Part shown: piece after piece, positions 8,133-16,662 of the stretch
Position numbering within the stretch: position 1 is the first letter of the stretch
How the letters are laid out: the number at the start of each line of letters is the position of its first letter
NCBI GenBank assembly: GCA_946630435.1
Contig: CAMOYS010000003.1
Coordinates: 1-42,982 of the forward strand
Reading direction: 5' to 3'
Length of the DNA: 42,982 bases
From: an uncultured Caryophanales bacterium
Lineage (GTDB): Bacteria > Bacillota_I > Bacilli_A > RFN20 > CAG-826
The notes under the pieces: generated by a model
Databases searched by the model: none
Seen by the model: the letters and a program-made list of their open reading frames with translations, nothing else
Told to the model about the DNA's origin: nothing
Made by a program: the position numbers and the translations under genes

Positions 8133-8351
8133 TTAACGCTCGCTTTCTGGGTTATCGTTTCCAGTTAAAACAAAGTAAATATTTTTTAATAATCTTTGTT
8201 GTTGTGGTGTTCCGCTTTTCATATCCACATTATAGATATAAGTGCAAGCGACTAATTCAATTAATTTGTTTAATTGTGCTTTTGTAAATGCCTTACTATC
8301 TTTTAAAGCATAGTGCCTATTTAATTGATTAATAATAGTAGTGAATTTCAT
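8133..8351 (-). CDS. Hypothetical protein, first ORF of the leftward cluster
   Basis: ORF with GAGGAAC RBS. Confidence 0.6.
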   Translation of the reverse strand: MKFTTIINQLNRHYALKDSKAFTKAQLNKLIELVACTYIYNVDMKSGTPQQQRLLKNIYFVLTGNDNPESER

Positions 8352-9181
8352 TGTTTTTTTGTTCCTCTTTTCGTTTCTTTTGGTGTATCCCCTAAGAGTA
8401 TTAAAAAAAGCAACTACATATATATTATTTCGCTACTTTCAAAGCATTAATATTAATGCGTGCATTACATAACTAAAATAATTAATTATCACATAGCAAT
8501 AATATTTTTGCTTTGCTATTCGCTTTAATAGTTAGAACGGCGCAACCCTTGACAAGTTACTGGGGCAACTCTCGTAACCCTTACGCTTATTAATATAAAC
8601 AATATTTAGAATATTATCAATATTTTTTATGTAAAAGTTATTTCGCACGCTTTACAAATTAAAGACAATTTAAAGCAACATATTTTATATTTTTGGTATG
8701 TTTATATAACTATCATTTAAAACGCTTGCGCTTGCGCTTGTTTTATTCAATTTAAGAACATATTAAGAATTAAGTTAACTAATAGAAAGTTAATAATAAG
8801 TTAATTAAAACTATTTTATAAGACACGGGGAATGGCTAAACATATCGAACATTATTATATAAAATTGTTCGATTTCTTATTATAACTTTGTTATGTTTTC
8901 CAGTTTGTAAAAAATCTTAATTATTTACATAGAATTTTATTAATAAATTAATAATATGCTCGTTTTTGGTATATTATGGCTTTTAGTGGCTTATTTAATA
9001 GCGTTATTTAAGAAATTAAAGCCGTTTAACGCTTTGAAATAGTGTTGTTAGGTTGCTGGGGTAGGGTCTTATTAAACCCGTGAAAGACTGGGGCGGTTTA
9101 AGTCCTTTACCACCCACAAGAAAAAAAGGACTTCCCAAAAATTCTTGAAAAACAAAAGGGCAAAAAATTATGCAAAAGGTG

Positions 9182-9210
9182 TTGACAACGCTTTATATAG
9201 AATTTAGAAT
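9182..9210 (+). promoter_or_regulatory. Sigma70-type promoter for the serine recombinase
   Basis: TTGACA - 17 nt - TAGAAT, about 30 bp upstream of GTG 9241. Confidence 0.8.
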
Positions 9211-9240
9211 TAAGTTATGCCGAAAAGGAGGCGATGAAAA

Positions 9241-9990
9241 GTGAGAAATGCGATAGGTTATGTTAGGGTTTCGACCAATGAACAAGACGACAAGTTTGGT
9301 ATCGAGGCGCAAAAAGAGGCAATTTTGAAGTTTGCCGATGAAAATGGGTTTGTGATTGTCGAGTGGGCGAAAGATGTTATTAGTGGGGCGAGCGAGAATA
9401 AACCAGCGCTCAATTCTTTACTATATTCGATAGATGTGAATAACCCGCCTTATGAAGCGGTCATAGTTTTTAAATACGATAGAATTGCGAGGGAGATGTT
9501 GCAACTTTGCTATGCGGTGCTTGAATTTAAGCGCAAGAACATTGAACTACATAGCGTCCACGATGATATGAATTTAGAAAAGCCAGAGAATAAGTTGATG
9601 TTGGCGGTCGTTGGCTATTGTGCGGAAAAAGAGCGTGAGAGCATTAAGATTAGAACAAGTGCTGGTAGGTTACAAAAGGCGAATGGTGGTGGTTACGCTG
9701 GTGGGACAGTTCCACTTGGTTACACGACTTTACACGGAAGATTAGTTTTAGAGCCGAGCGAAAAGGCGGTTGTGCTTATGATTTATGAAATGGTTAAAAA
9801 GCAAAAGATGTCTTTAAATCGTGTGGCGGAATATCTAAATGATAATAATGTTAAGTCCAAGCGTGGCGGAAGATGGACGGCTCGAAGTGTCAAATACATC
9901 ATCGACAACGAAAAGTTTTATCGTGGTTATTATAAATACGGAAAAGACGGAAAGTGGGTTAAGGGCGAACACGAAGCCTTATTTTATTAG
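9241..9990 (+). CDS. Serine recombinase (resolvase domain plus short recombinase domain, no zinc-ribbon/coiled-coil region)
   Basis: MRNAIGYVRVSTNEQDDKFGIEAQKEAI..., IAREMLQL, LGYTT...SLNRVAEYLNDNNVKSKRGGRWTARSVKYIIDNEKFYRG; AAGGAGG RBS. Confidence 0.92.
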   Translation: MRNAIGYVRVSTNEQDDKFGIEAQKEAILKFADENGFVIVEWAKDVISGASENKPALNSLLYSIDVNNPPYEAVIVFKYDRIAREMLQLCYAVLEFKRKNIELHSVHDDMNLEKPENKLMLAVVGYCAEKERESIKIRTSAGRLQKANGGGYAGGTVPLGYTTLHGRLVLEPSEKAVVLMIYEMVKKQKMSLNRVAEYLNDNNVKSKRGGRWTARSVKYIIDNEKFYRGYYKYGKDGKWVKGEHEALFY

Positions 9991-9992
9991 TT

Positions 9993-10247
9993 ATGAAAGC
10001 GATTAAAACTTTGAAATCATTATATAAATACACTCACGAAAACCCTAGCGTTGATGTTGTTTATATTAGTATGAAATTAGCCAATTATATAACTTTATTA
10101 GAACACGAATATATAGATAGCATAACTAGAGGCGTTCCAATGAAACCAAAACACCAGCAAGATTATTGGTTATTTAATGACTGCATTGTTGCAAATGGAA
10201 CTAAGTTTTTAGTAGAGGAGGCAAAAAATGAAATCAATTTTAATTAG
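9993..10247 (+). CDS. Hypothetical protein
   Basis: ORF. Confidence 0.6.
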   Translation: MKAIKTLKSLYKYTHENPSVDVVYISMKLANYITLLEHEYIDSITRGVPMKPKHQQDYWLFNDCIVANGTKFLVEEAKNEINFN

Positions 10248-10326
10248 TATCAAACCAAAATATGTAGCCAAAATCTTAAATGGCGAAAAGACCATAGAAA
10301 TTAGAAAAACTTGCCGAAAGATATAA
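10228..10326 (+). pseudogene. Truncated ASCH-domain protein (N-terminal 32 codons only)
   Basis: MKSILISIKPKYVAKILNGEKTIEIRKTCRKI*; ISIKPKYV..IL.GEKTIEIRK is the ASCH N-terminal pattern. Confidence 0.7.
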
Positions 10327-10344
10327 AGGAGAGTTGGAATTGTT

Positions 10345-10557
10345 ATGATTTATTACAGCGATATGGACGAAGATATTAGAGAGATAACTAACAAAATTAG
10401 TGAATTAGGTTATTACTTTGACAATCCAAAAGAAGTAGCAACTTTATGGAAAGAATATAGCAATGGGGTTTGTGCTCAATGGCTTGTAGTATATGATATG
10501 ACTTTAAGGCATTTTGCTGAATGGCTAAAGGAAAATAAGGAGATTGAATACTTATGA
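10345..10557 (+). CDS. Hypothetical protein
   Basis: ORF, ATGA coupling with preceding frame. Confidence 0.6.
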   Translation: MIYYSDMDEDIREITNKISELGYYFDNPKEVATLWKEYSNGVCAQWLVVYDMTLRHFAEWLKENKEIEYL

Positions 10558-10736
10558 AATATAGTGCATATCCAGTAGAAAATAAACCTATTATTGGAGA
10601 AGACGACCAATATAAAAAATTGATTATTTGTATGATAAAGTTTTTGGAAAATAAAACTGATAATTTATATCAATTTTTGGAAGATAACAATATTAGTTTA
10701 GAAACATATATGACTTTTAGAGGTAATTATTTATGA
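10554..10736 (+). CDS. Hypothetical protein
   Basis: ORF, ATGA overlap. Confidence 0.55.
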   Translation: MKYSAYPVENKPIIGEDDQYKKLIICMIKFLENKTDNLYQFLEDNNISLETYMTFRGNYL

Positions 10737-11146
10737 CTAAAGGTTTAGAAGCATTAGAAATTATCGTTGATAGACTTGCTATAAAAAAATATGATGAAAG
10801 TGGAAATCTTACATATTGGAAAAGCACTATAGATGAAGAATATCAAGTCATCGAAAAAGAACTCAAAGATGTTGATGAAATTATGTCTAATCATAACTGC
10901 TCTGATTTAATCGAATTAAACGAAAAATTATGCGATTATGAAGAATTAAAGTTCGATGATGATGTTAAGCAAATGAAACTTAAAGCGTTAGAGATTGTTA
11001 AGAAAAAACGAGTTCATACCCGTATGCTTCAAATGGTAAATGATGATTTTACTTATCTTGATTACAATAAACAATTTGCGAGAGAGCCAAGCGAAGATTT
11101 AACTCAAGAAGAATACGACTTAGTGAAAGGGGTATTTTATGACTAA
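10733..11146 (+). CDS. Hypothetical phage protein (MTKGLEALE family)
   Basis: ORF; N-terminus similar to ORF 11139-11399. Confidence 0.65.
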   Translation: MTKGLEALEIIVDRLAIKKYDESGNLTYWKSTIDEEYQVIEKELKDVDEIMSNHNCSDLIELNEKLCDYEELKFDDDVKQMKLKALEIVKKKRVHTRMLQMVNDDFTYLDYNKQFAREPSEDLTQEEYDLVKGVFYD

Positions 11147-11399
11147 GGGTTTGTTAGCGCTAGAAAAAATTTGTAATAATTTCCCTCTCAACTCGACAAG
11201 TGGTTTTATAATTCCTATCGAGAAAGAATTGAAAGCACTAGAAATTATGACTAAATATGACTTGAAAAAGAGCAATATAACAAGATTTAACAATTATGAC
11301 GACTTTATTAAGACTATGTATTTAGGCATTGATGGGGTGGTTTATGATGAACACCCTAGCAAAGAAGAATTTGATTTATTGAAAGAGGTATTGCTATGA
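11139..11399 (+). CDS. Hypothetical phage protein (MTKGL.ALE paralogue)
   Basis: MTKGLLALEKI...IEKELKALEIM. Confidence 0.65.
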   Translation: MTKGLLALEKICNNFPLNSTSGFIIPIEKELKALEIMTKYDLKKSNITRFNNYDDFIKTMYLGIDGVVYDEHPSKEEFDLLKEVLL

Positions 11400-11701
11400 A
11401 AGTAACGATTTATATGCCAATTAATTTATATTTAGATTGTCGCATAAATAGAAAAGAAATAATTAATAATACGATAGCCGAAAAAATAAAAGAATTAATA
11501 TACAAAAACGGGACTAGTTTAGATATTAAGATAAGACAAAGACCACATAATGTGTTAATAGAACCATTACCGATAATTAATGGCTATGTTAGATGTTATT
11601 TAGAAAATGACAAAGAGTGGTTTCATACACCAGAAGAAGTTAGAAAATATTTGGAAGAAAATTGGTATGACTATGTAATTGAATATGAGGTGTTATTATG
11701 A
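11396..11701 (+). CDS. Hypothetical protein
   Basis: ORF, ATGA overlap. Confidence 0.6.
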   Translation: MKVTIYMPINLYLDCRINRKEIINNTIAEKIKELIYKNGTSLDIKIRQRPHNVLIEPLPIINGYVRCYLENDKEWFHTPEEVRKYLEENWYDYVIEYEVLL

Positions 11702-12198
11702 GGTTAACGAAAGAAGATAGATACGGACATTTTTATACAAATAGAGCGAGTTGCAGAAACATTTGGTCTTTGGACGGAAAAAAGTTAGAGGGAGAATATT
11801 TTGAAAATCAAACTCTTGCTATTGATGGAGAGGCAATAGATAAACTTGGTCAATTAGAAGATGTATTAAAAAAATACAATTTAAACAATGTTGAAGAATT
11901 AGATATAGTTTTAAACGCTTATTTTAAAGCCGTTGATGAACTTATAAATAAGCCACAAATAATGGATAGGCTAAATCAACTTGTAGCCATTGAAAAAGAA
12001 CTTGAAATAGACTTTATTACATTGTTTAAAGCGGTAAATAATGGTTTTTGGTTTAAGAAAAATGACTTAATTATGTTTACGGACGATAATAGAACTTATT
12101 GGTCTAATTATGAATTATATGTTCCAAGTTACGATTTATGGGTAAAACTTGCAGACTACGGAAAAACTTGGGCGTTAACTAAGGAGGAATTGCTATGA
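11698..12198 (+). CDS. Hypothetical phage protein
   Basis: ORF. Confidence 0.65.
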   Translation: MRLTKEDRYGHFYTNRASCRNIWSLDGKKLEGEYFENQTLAIDGEAIDKLGQLEDVLKKYNLNNVEELDIVLNAYFKAVDELINKPQIMDRLNQLVAIEKELEIDFITLFKAVNNGFWFKKNDLIMFTDDNRTYWSNYELYVPSYDLWVKLADYGKTWALTKEELL

Positions 12199-12449
12199 AA
12201 ACATTATTAATTGGTTTTTATGATTACCCTTATTTATCAAAAGCGTATGAATTAGAAAACGATAAAATAACCAAAATTAATTTAGACGATAGAACTTTCC
12301 ACTTAATTAACGACTATAATTGTAGTTGGTATAAAGAAGAATATAGCGAAAAGGAAAGAGAAGATATTGAAAAGTTGTTTAATAAATACGAAAGGGTAAT
12401 TGCGTGCGAAGATAGTGAATATTGGTTACTGAAAATGTCCATAAAATAG
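12195..12449 (+). CDS. Hypothetical protein
   Basis: ORF, AAGGAGG RBS. Confidence 0.6.
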   Translation: MKTLLIGFYDYPYLSKAYELENDKITKINLDDRTFHLINDYNCSWYKEEYSEKEREDIEKLFNKYERVIACEDSEYWLLKMSIK

Positions 12450-12472
12450 GACATCGTTAAATCTTATATAAT
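12435..12472 (+). promoter_or_regulatory. Candidate late promoter/operator: inverted repeat plus -10 element
   Basis: ATGTCC-ATAAAATA-GGACAT (12435-12454) followed by TATAAT (12467-12472), weak -35. Confidence 0.45.
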
Positions 12473-12482
12473 AAAAATACAC

Positions 12483-12508
12483 AAAAGGGTGTTAATCGCA
12501 CCCTTTTT
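12483..12508 (+). terminator. Hairpin/terminator just upstream of terL
   Basis: AAAAGGGTG-ttaatcg-CACCCTTTTT. Confidence 0.75.
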
Positions 12509-12532
12509 ATATGCTTTAGGAGGTAAAATAGT

Positions 12533-14218
12533 ATGGGAAAAAGTCCATTTAACATCGTATTCGAGTTTGCAAAGAAGCAAAACGGAAAATCACAGCAAAC
12601 AATTCGTGATTTAGTGCAAATTGTGAAAAACGACATCAAAGCCGACCCACAAAAAGGTCTTTATTTTGGCAATAAACTTAAAAACTATTTAGATATTCTA
12701 ATTAAACAAGAAACTGATTTAACAAGTTTTTATTATGATTGCTATTGGCAAGTGCTTGTTGCCGAAACACCATACTCGCTAGATAGTTACTTTCAAGCGT
12801 TAGAGTGGAATAGACCTATCAATGAAAGATTTTATTTACCAAGAAGAAAACAATTACTAGATATAGTCAAAGCATTAGAAGATTTATTTATATGGGACAA
12901 ATATGATGAATTATTTTTAAGTCAACCTCCAAGGACTGGAAAATCAACGCTTGTTTTATTCACATCTACTTGGCTTTTAGGTATGGATAGCGAAAAAGCG
13001 AACTTATATTCAAGTGCTGGAGAAAGTTTAGTCAACACTTTTTATGCTGGTTTAACCGAAATTTTAAATGACGACCACACTTATTGCTGGCAAAAGATAT
13101 TTCCAAACGCATTTTGGGACAAAAACTCATTTATGAACTCAAAAGAGTGCTATTTAGATGTTGGGAGAAAGAAAAGATACCATAGTTTTACTGGAAGAAG
13201 TATTGATAGTAAGAGTTTAAATGGTGCGTGCGATTGCAATGGTGTTTTAATCGCTGACGACTTATGTAGTGATATTGAAGTCGCTATTAACAAAGAAAGA
13301 TTAGCCATTTTAAACCTTAAAGTTAGAAACAATTTATTATCTCGTGCGAAGATGGGTGCAAAAATCTTATGGATAGGAACTAGATGGAGCGACGCTGACC
13401 CAATCGGTGCTAGATTAGAGAGTTTAGAGAACACTACAAAGCGTTTTAGAATTATTAATAGACCAGCACTTAATGACAAAGACGAAAGCAATTTTGATTA
13501 TTTATTTGGCGTAGGTTTTAGCACTCAATATTATTTAGATTTAAGACAAACATTTATAGATAAAGACGATGGTGCTAGTTTTAGTGCGATGTATATGGGC
13601 GTTCCAGTAGAGCGTAGTGCTTTGTTATTCCCACACGATGAATTGAGGACTTATAACAATGTTTTGCCTAGTGGCGAGCCAGATAGAAAGTTCGCATTTG
13701 TCGATGTTGCGTGGGGTGGTGGCGACTATTGTGTTATGCCAGTAATTTATCAATATGGAAACGACTTATATTGTGTAGATATGGTTTGCGACCCATCGAA
13801 TAAGAAAATAACACAGCCAAAAATCGCAAATATGATTATTAAACATAAACTAGGTAGTGTTTGTTTTGAAAAGAATAGAGGTGGCGATGAATATAAAGAA
13901 GATATTGAGAAGATTTTAGACGAAAACCATTTCTTTACTAATATCCAACAAAAGAACGCTTTTGCAATTCAAAAGAAAGGTGCAAATAGTAAGGAAGTTA
14001 AAATCTTTGAACACGCACCACAAATCAAAGAAATCTTTTATTTATCTTCTAAATATCGTTCAAATGACTATAAAAAAGCCATTGAATTACTATGCAATTA
14101 TTCTTTAACACGCAAGAAACAAAAGGACGATGTGCCAGACGCTCTTGCTGGTTGTATAGATATGTTTAGGGAAGTAGTTAAGCGTGTTGAAATCAAAGCC
14201 GTTATGCGTCCATTTTAA
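12533..14218 (+). CDS. terL: Phage terminase large subunit
   Basis: Walker A-like SQPPRTGKST, NGVLIADD, FAFVDVAWGGGDYC and DDVPDALAG nuclease motifs; AGGAGG RBS. Confidence 0.93.
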   Translation: MGKSPFNIVFEFAKKQNGKSQQTIRDLVQIVKNDIKADPQKGLYFGNKLKNYLDILIKQETDLTSFYYDCYWQVLVAETPYSLDSYFQALEWNRPINERFYLPRRKQLLDIVKALEDLFIWDKYDELFLSQPPRTGKSTLVLFTSTWLLGMDSEKANLYSSAGESLVNTFYAGLTEILNDDHTYCWQKIFPNAFWDKNSFMNSKECYLDVGRKKRYHSFTGRSIDSKSLNGACDCNGVLIADDLCSDIEVAINKERLAILNLKVRNNLLSRAKMGAKILWIGTRWSDADPIGARLESLENTTKRFRIINRPALNDKDESNFDYLFGVGFSTQYYLDLRQTFIDKDDGASFSAMYMGVPVERSALLFPHDELRTYNNVLPSGEPDRKFAFVDVAWGGGDYCVMPVIYQYGNDLYCVDMVCDPSNKKITQPKIANMIIKHKLGSVCFEKNRGGDEYKEDIEKILDENHFFTNIQQKNAFAIQKKGANSKEVKIFEHAPQIKEIFYLSSKYRSNDYKKAIELLCNYSLTRKKQKDDVPDALAGCIDMFREVVKRVEIKAVMRPF

Positions 14219-14295
14219 CGAAATATGTTAACACTTTCGCATTTTATCTTTTTAATGCGTTTATCTCTTTGCTATTAGTGTAAATAGGTAGAAAT

Positions 14296-15663
14296 ATGGC
14301 GACTTTTGGAAGAAAAAAGATAATCACAACTTATAAAGAAATCAACGAAAATAATATCGCTGATGTTTTAGCAAAAAGTTATTCTATTCATTTAGAAAAT
14401 CTTACCGCAATTAATAATTTGTATAACTATTATCGTGGTAATCAAGAAATTTTAAGTCGTGTGAAAGCCGTTAGAAGCGACCATAACGCTAAAATTGTTG
14501 AAAATCACGCTTTTGAAATCGCCAATTTTATCGCTGGGTATCTTCTTGCTAAACCAATTCAATATATTGCTAATGGCGATGTTAATGTTGACAAGTTAGC
14601 GAAATACAACGCTTATGTTGTCAATACATTAAAAGAAAGTCAAGATATGGTTTTGGCAAAAGATAGGTCGATTTGTGGAACTGGTTATCGCATTTCTTTA
14701 CCTTTAGACGATGTAAACCAACCTTTTGAGGCTTATGTCTTATCTCCAAAAAACACTTTTGTCGTTTATGGCAGTTCTATTGGCAACAAAGCGTTAATCG
14801 GTTGCACTTATCACGCTGAAACAAACAAAAACAATGTTGAAGAAATCATCATTGAAGCATATACAAAAGATTACTATTACAAATTTAACAACACAACAAG
14901 TGTATTAGTTGATAAAAAACCTCACACAATGGGCGAAATTCCTATTATCGAATACCCATTAAATGAGGAAAGAATAGGCTCATTTGAGCCAGTTATAACT
15001 ATGCTTGACGCTATCAACCTTATTGATAGTGATAGAGTTAACGCTATTACACAATTCGTTCAAGCGTTCCTAGTCTTTAAAAATGTCGAGGTTAATGAAA
15101 AATTAGTTAAAGACCTTAAAGATTTAGGTGCTATCCAAATTGCTGATAATGGCGAAATTCAAGCAAGCGTAAGTTACATCACACAAGAACTCAACCAAAG
15201 CCAAGTCCAAACTTTTAAGGACGATATGCTACAAACTATATATAAAATTGTCGGTATGCCTCAACAAAATAGTGGAGGTGGTGGCGACAATGGTATCGCT
15301 GTTATCTATAAAGATGGTTGGACGGAAGTTGAGGCTAAAATGCGACCAAACGAACTCGCATTTAAAGATAGTGAAAGACAATTCCTTAAATTATCGCTCG
15401 CTTTCACTAAAACTATGACAAAAGGCAAAGTCGATTTAGACCCAAGCCTTATTGAAATCAAGTTTACAAGAAGCAATTACGAAAACATCGCACAAAAAGT
15501 TGACGCTTTCGTTAAGTTAATGTCTTTAAACAACATTGACCCATTGCTCGCTTATCAAGTCGTAGGCTTATTTAGTGACCCAGAACAAGCCTACCAAAAG
15601 AGCCAAAAGTTTATTAAGGGAAACCCAGTTACCGAAAATGAAAAAGGAACTGAAAACAAGTGA
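14296..15663 (+). CDS. Portal protein (SPP1 gp6-like)
   Basis: Position after terL; NHAFEIANFIAGYLLAKPIQY and length typical of the family. Confidence 0.9.
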   Translation: MATFGRKKIITTYKEINENNIADVLAKSYSIHLENLTAINNLYNYYRGNQEILSRVKAVRSDHNAKIVENHAFEIANFIAGYLLAKPIQYIANGDVNVDKLAKYNAYVVNTLKESQDMVLAKDRSICGTGYRISLPLDDVNQPFEAYVLSPKNTFVVYGSSIGNKALIGCTYHAETNKNNVEEIIIEAYTKDYYYKFNNTTSVLVDKKPHTMGEIPIIEYPLNEERIGSFEPVITMLDAINLIDSDRVNAITQFVQAFLVFKNVEVNEKLVKDLKDLGAIQIADNGEIQASVSYITQELNQSQVQTFKDDMLQTIYKIVGMPQQNSGGGGDNGIAVIYKDGWTEVEAKMRPNELAFKDSERQFLKLSLAFTKTMTKGKVDLDPSLIEIKFTRSNYENIAQKVDAFVKLMSLNNIDPLLAYQVVGLFSDPEQAYQKSQKFIKGNPVTENEKGTENK

Positions 15664-15928
15664 TATTCCACAACTATCTCTTACTAGGTTAGTTGAAAAA
15701 CTTAATCAAGGTTACGAGTGTGATGTGCGATATATCAACGAAAGGGTCACAATAGGTAAGTCTAAACGCAAGTTGCTCTATAAAGTGCAACAGCAAGACG
15801 CTAACCAACCTTATGTAATGGTTAGTATCTTGCAAGCGTTAGACAGCAACCCAAACGCTAAAATCGAGTTTAAAAAGGAAAACGACAAATTAGTTATAGT
15901 GGTTGTTGAACGAATAAAAATTTATTAG
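15638..15928 (+). CDS. Hypothetical protein between portal and scaffold
   Basis: Internal ATG MKKELKTSDIPQL... Confidence 0.6.
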   Translation: MKKELKTSDIPQLSLTRLVEKLNQGYECDVRYINERVTIGKSKRKLLYKVQQQDANQPYVMVSILQALDSNPNAKIEFKKENDKLVIVVVERIKIY

Positions 15929-15929
15929 G

Positions 15930-15958
15930 TCAAAAGGGACTTGCAAAAGTCTTTTTTA
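15930..15958 (+). terminator. Terminator-like hairpin
   Basis: AAAAGGGACTTgcaaAAGTCTTTTTT. Confidence 0.6.
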
Positions 15959-16045
15959 TATTCAAGTGATAGAGAAATCACTCTAATCAAACGCAACAAA
16001 CTTGAAAGAACAAGTATAAAAATGCAAAGGAGGTCATAAATTGGT

Positions 16046-16612
16046 ATGACAAAAGAACAATTAGCAAAGTTAGGTATCGTGGTTGATAAGGACTTAACTG
16101 ATGATGAAGCATTTGACTTAATCGAAAAACACAACCAAGACTTAGTTAATGAAAAGTCAAAACTCAAAAATCTTAATGACAAGTATTCTAGTGAAATCGC
16201 TGGTTTCAAGAAGAAAGAACAAGACCGAATGAGCGACGACGAAAAGAAAGCAATGGCTCAACAAGAGTTAGAAAATGAACTCAAAACATTGCGTAGAGAA
16301 AATGTAGTTAACAAAAAGGTTGGCGAACTTATGGAAGTCGGTTATGGCAAAGAACTTGCTACTAAAATAGCGGAAGCCGAGATTGATGGCAAATCTACAG
16401 CCAAATATCATCAAGAATTTATTACCGCTAGAGAAGAAAGTTTAAGAGCCGAATTATTAGCAAAGACACCAAAGCCAGGCGGAACTAACGGAACTACTGA
16501 AACAAAATTTACAAAAGAGAACTTTTCTAAAGGGCTTATCTCTATGGAAGATATGAACAAACTTCGTAGTGAAAACCCAACACTATATAATGAACTTATT
16601 TCTAGTAAATAG
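16046..16612 (+). CDS. Capsid scaffolding protein (DUF4355-like)
   Basis: Position before major capsid; coiled-coil charged sequence. Confidence 0.8.
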   Translation: MTKEQLAKLGIVVDKDLTDDEAFDLIEKHNQDLVNEKSKLKNLNDKYSSEIAGFKKKEQDRMSDDEKKAMAQQELENELKTLRRENVVNKKVGELMEVGYGKELATKIAEAEIDGKSTAKYHQEFITAREESLRAELLAKTPKPGGTNGTTETKFTKENFSKGLISMEDMNKLRSENPTLYNELISSK

Positions 16613-16662
16613 TTTAAAAAAGTCCTCTTACAAACAAATCAAATTTATAGGAGGAAATTATT

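Noticed and set aside
8551-8580. TTGACA at 8559 as a promoter
   Set aside because: No matching -10 element at 16-18 bp spacing.
8721-8740. Short GCGCTT tandem and other small repeats as a CRISPR array
   Set aside because: Units too short, no repeat-spacer structure and no cas genes.
10554-10557. Recoding (TGA as Trp, Mollicutes code 4)
   Set aside because: TGA is used as a real stop in many ATGA overlaps and Trp is encoded by TGG throughout.
13150-13491. Minus-strand ORFs within structural genes (13150, 15925, 19856, 20513, 21533, 21944, 22178, 22185, 23587, 25340, 25479, 27136, 27901, 30403)
   Set aside because: Antisense shadows of confident terminase, tape measure, tail and other genes; no RBS support.
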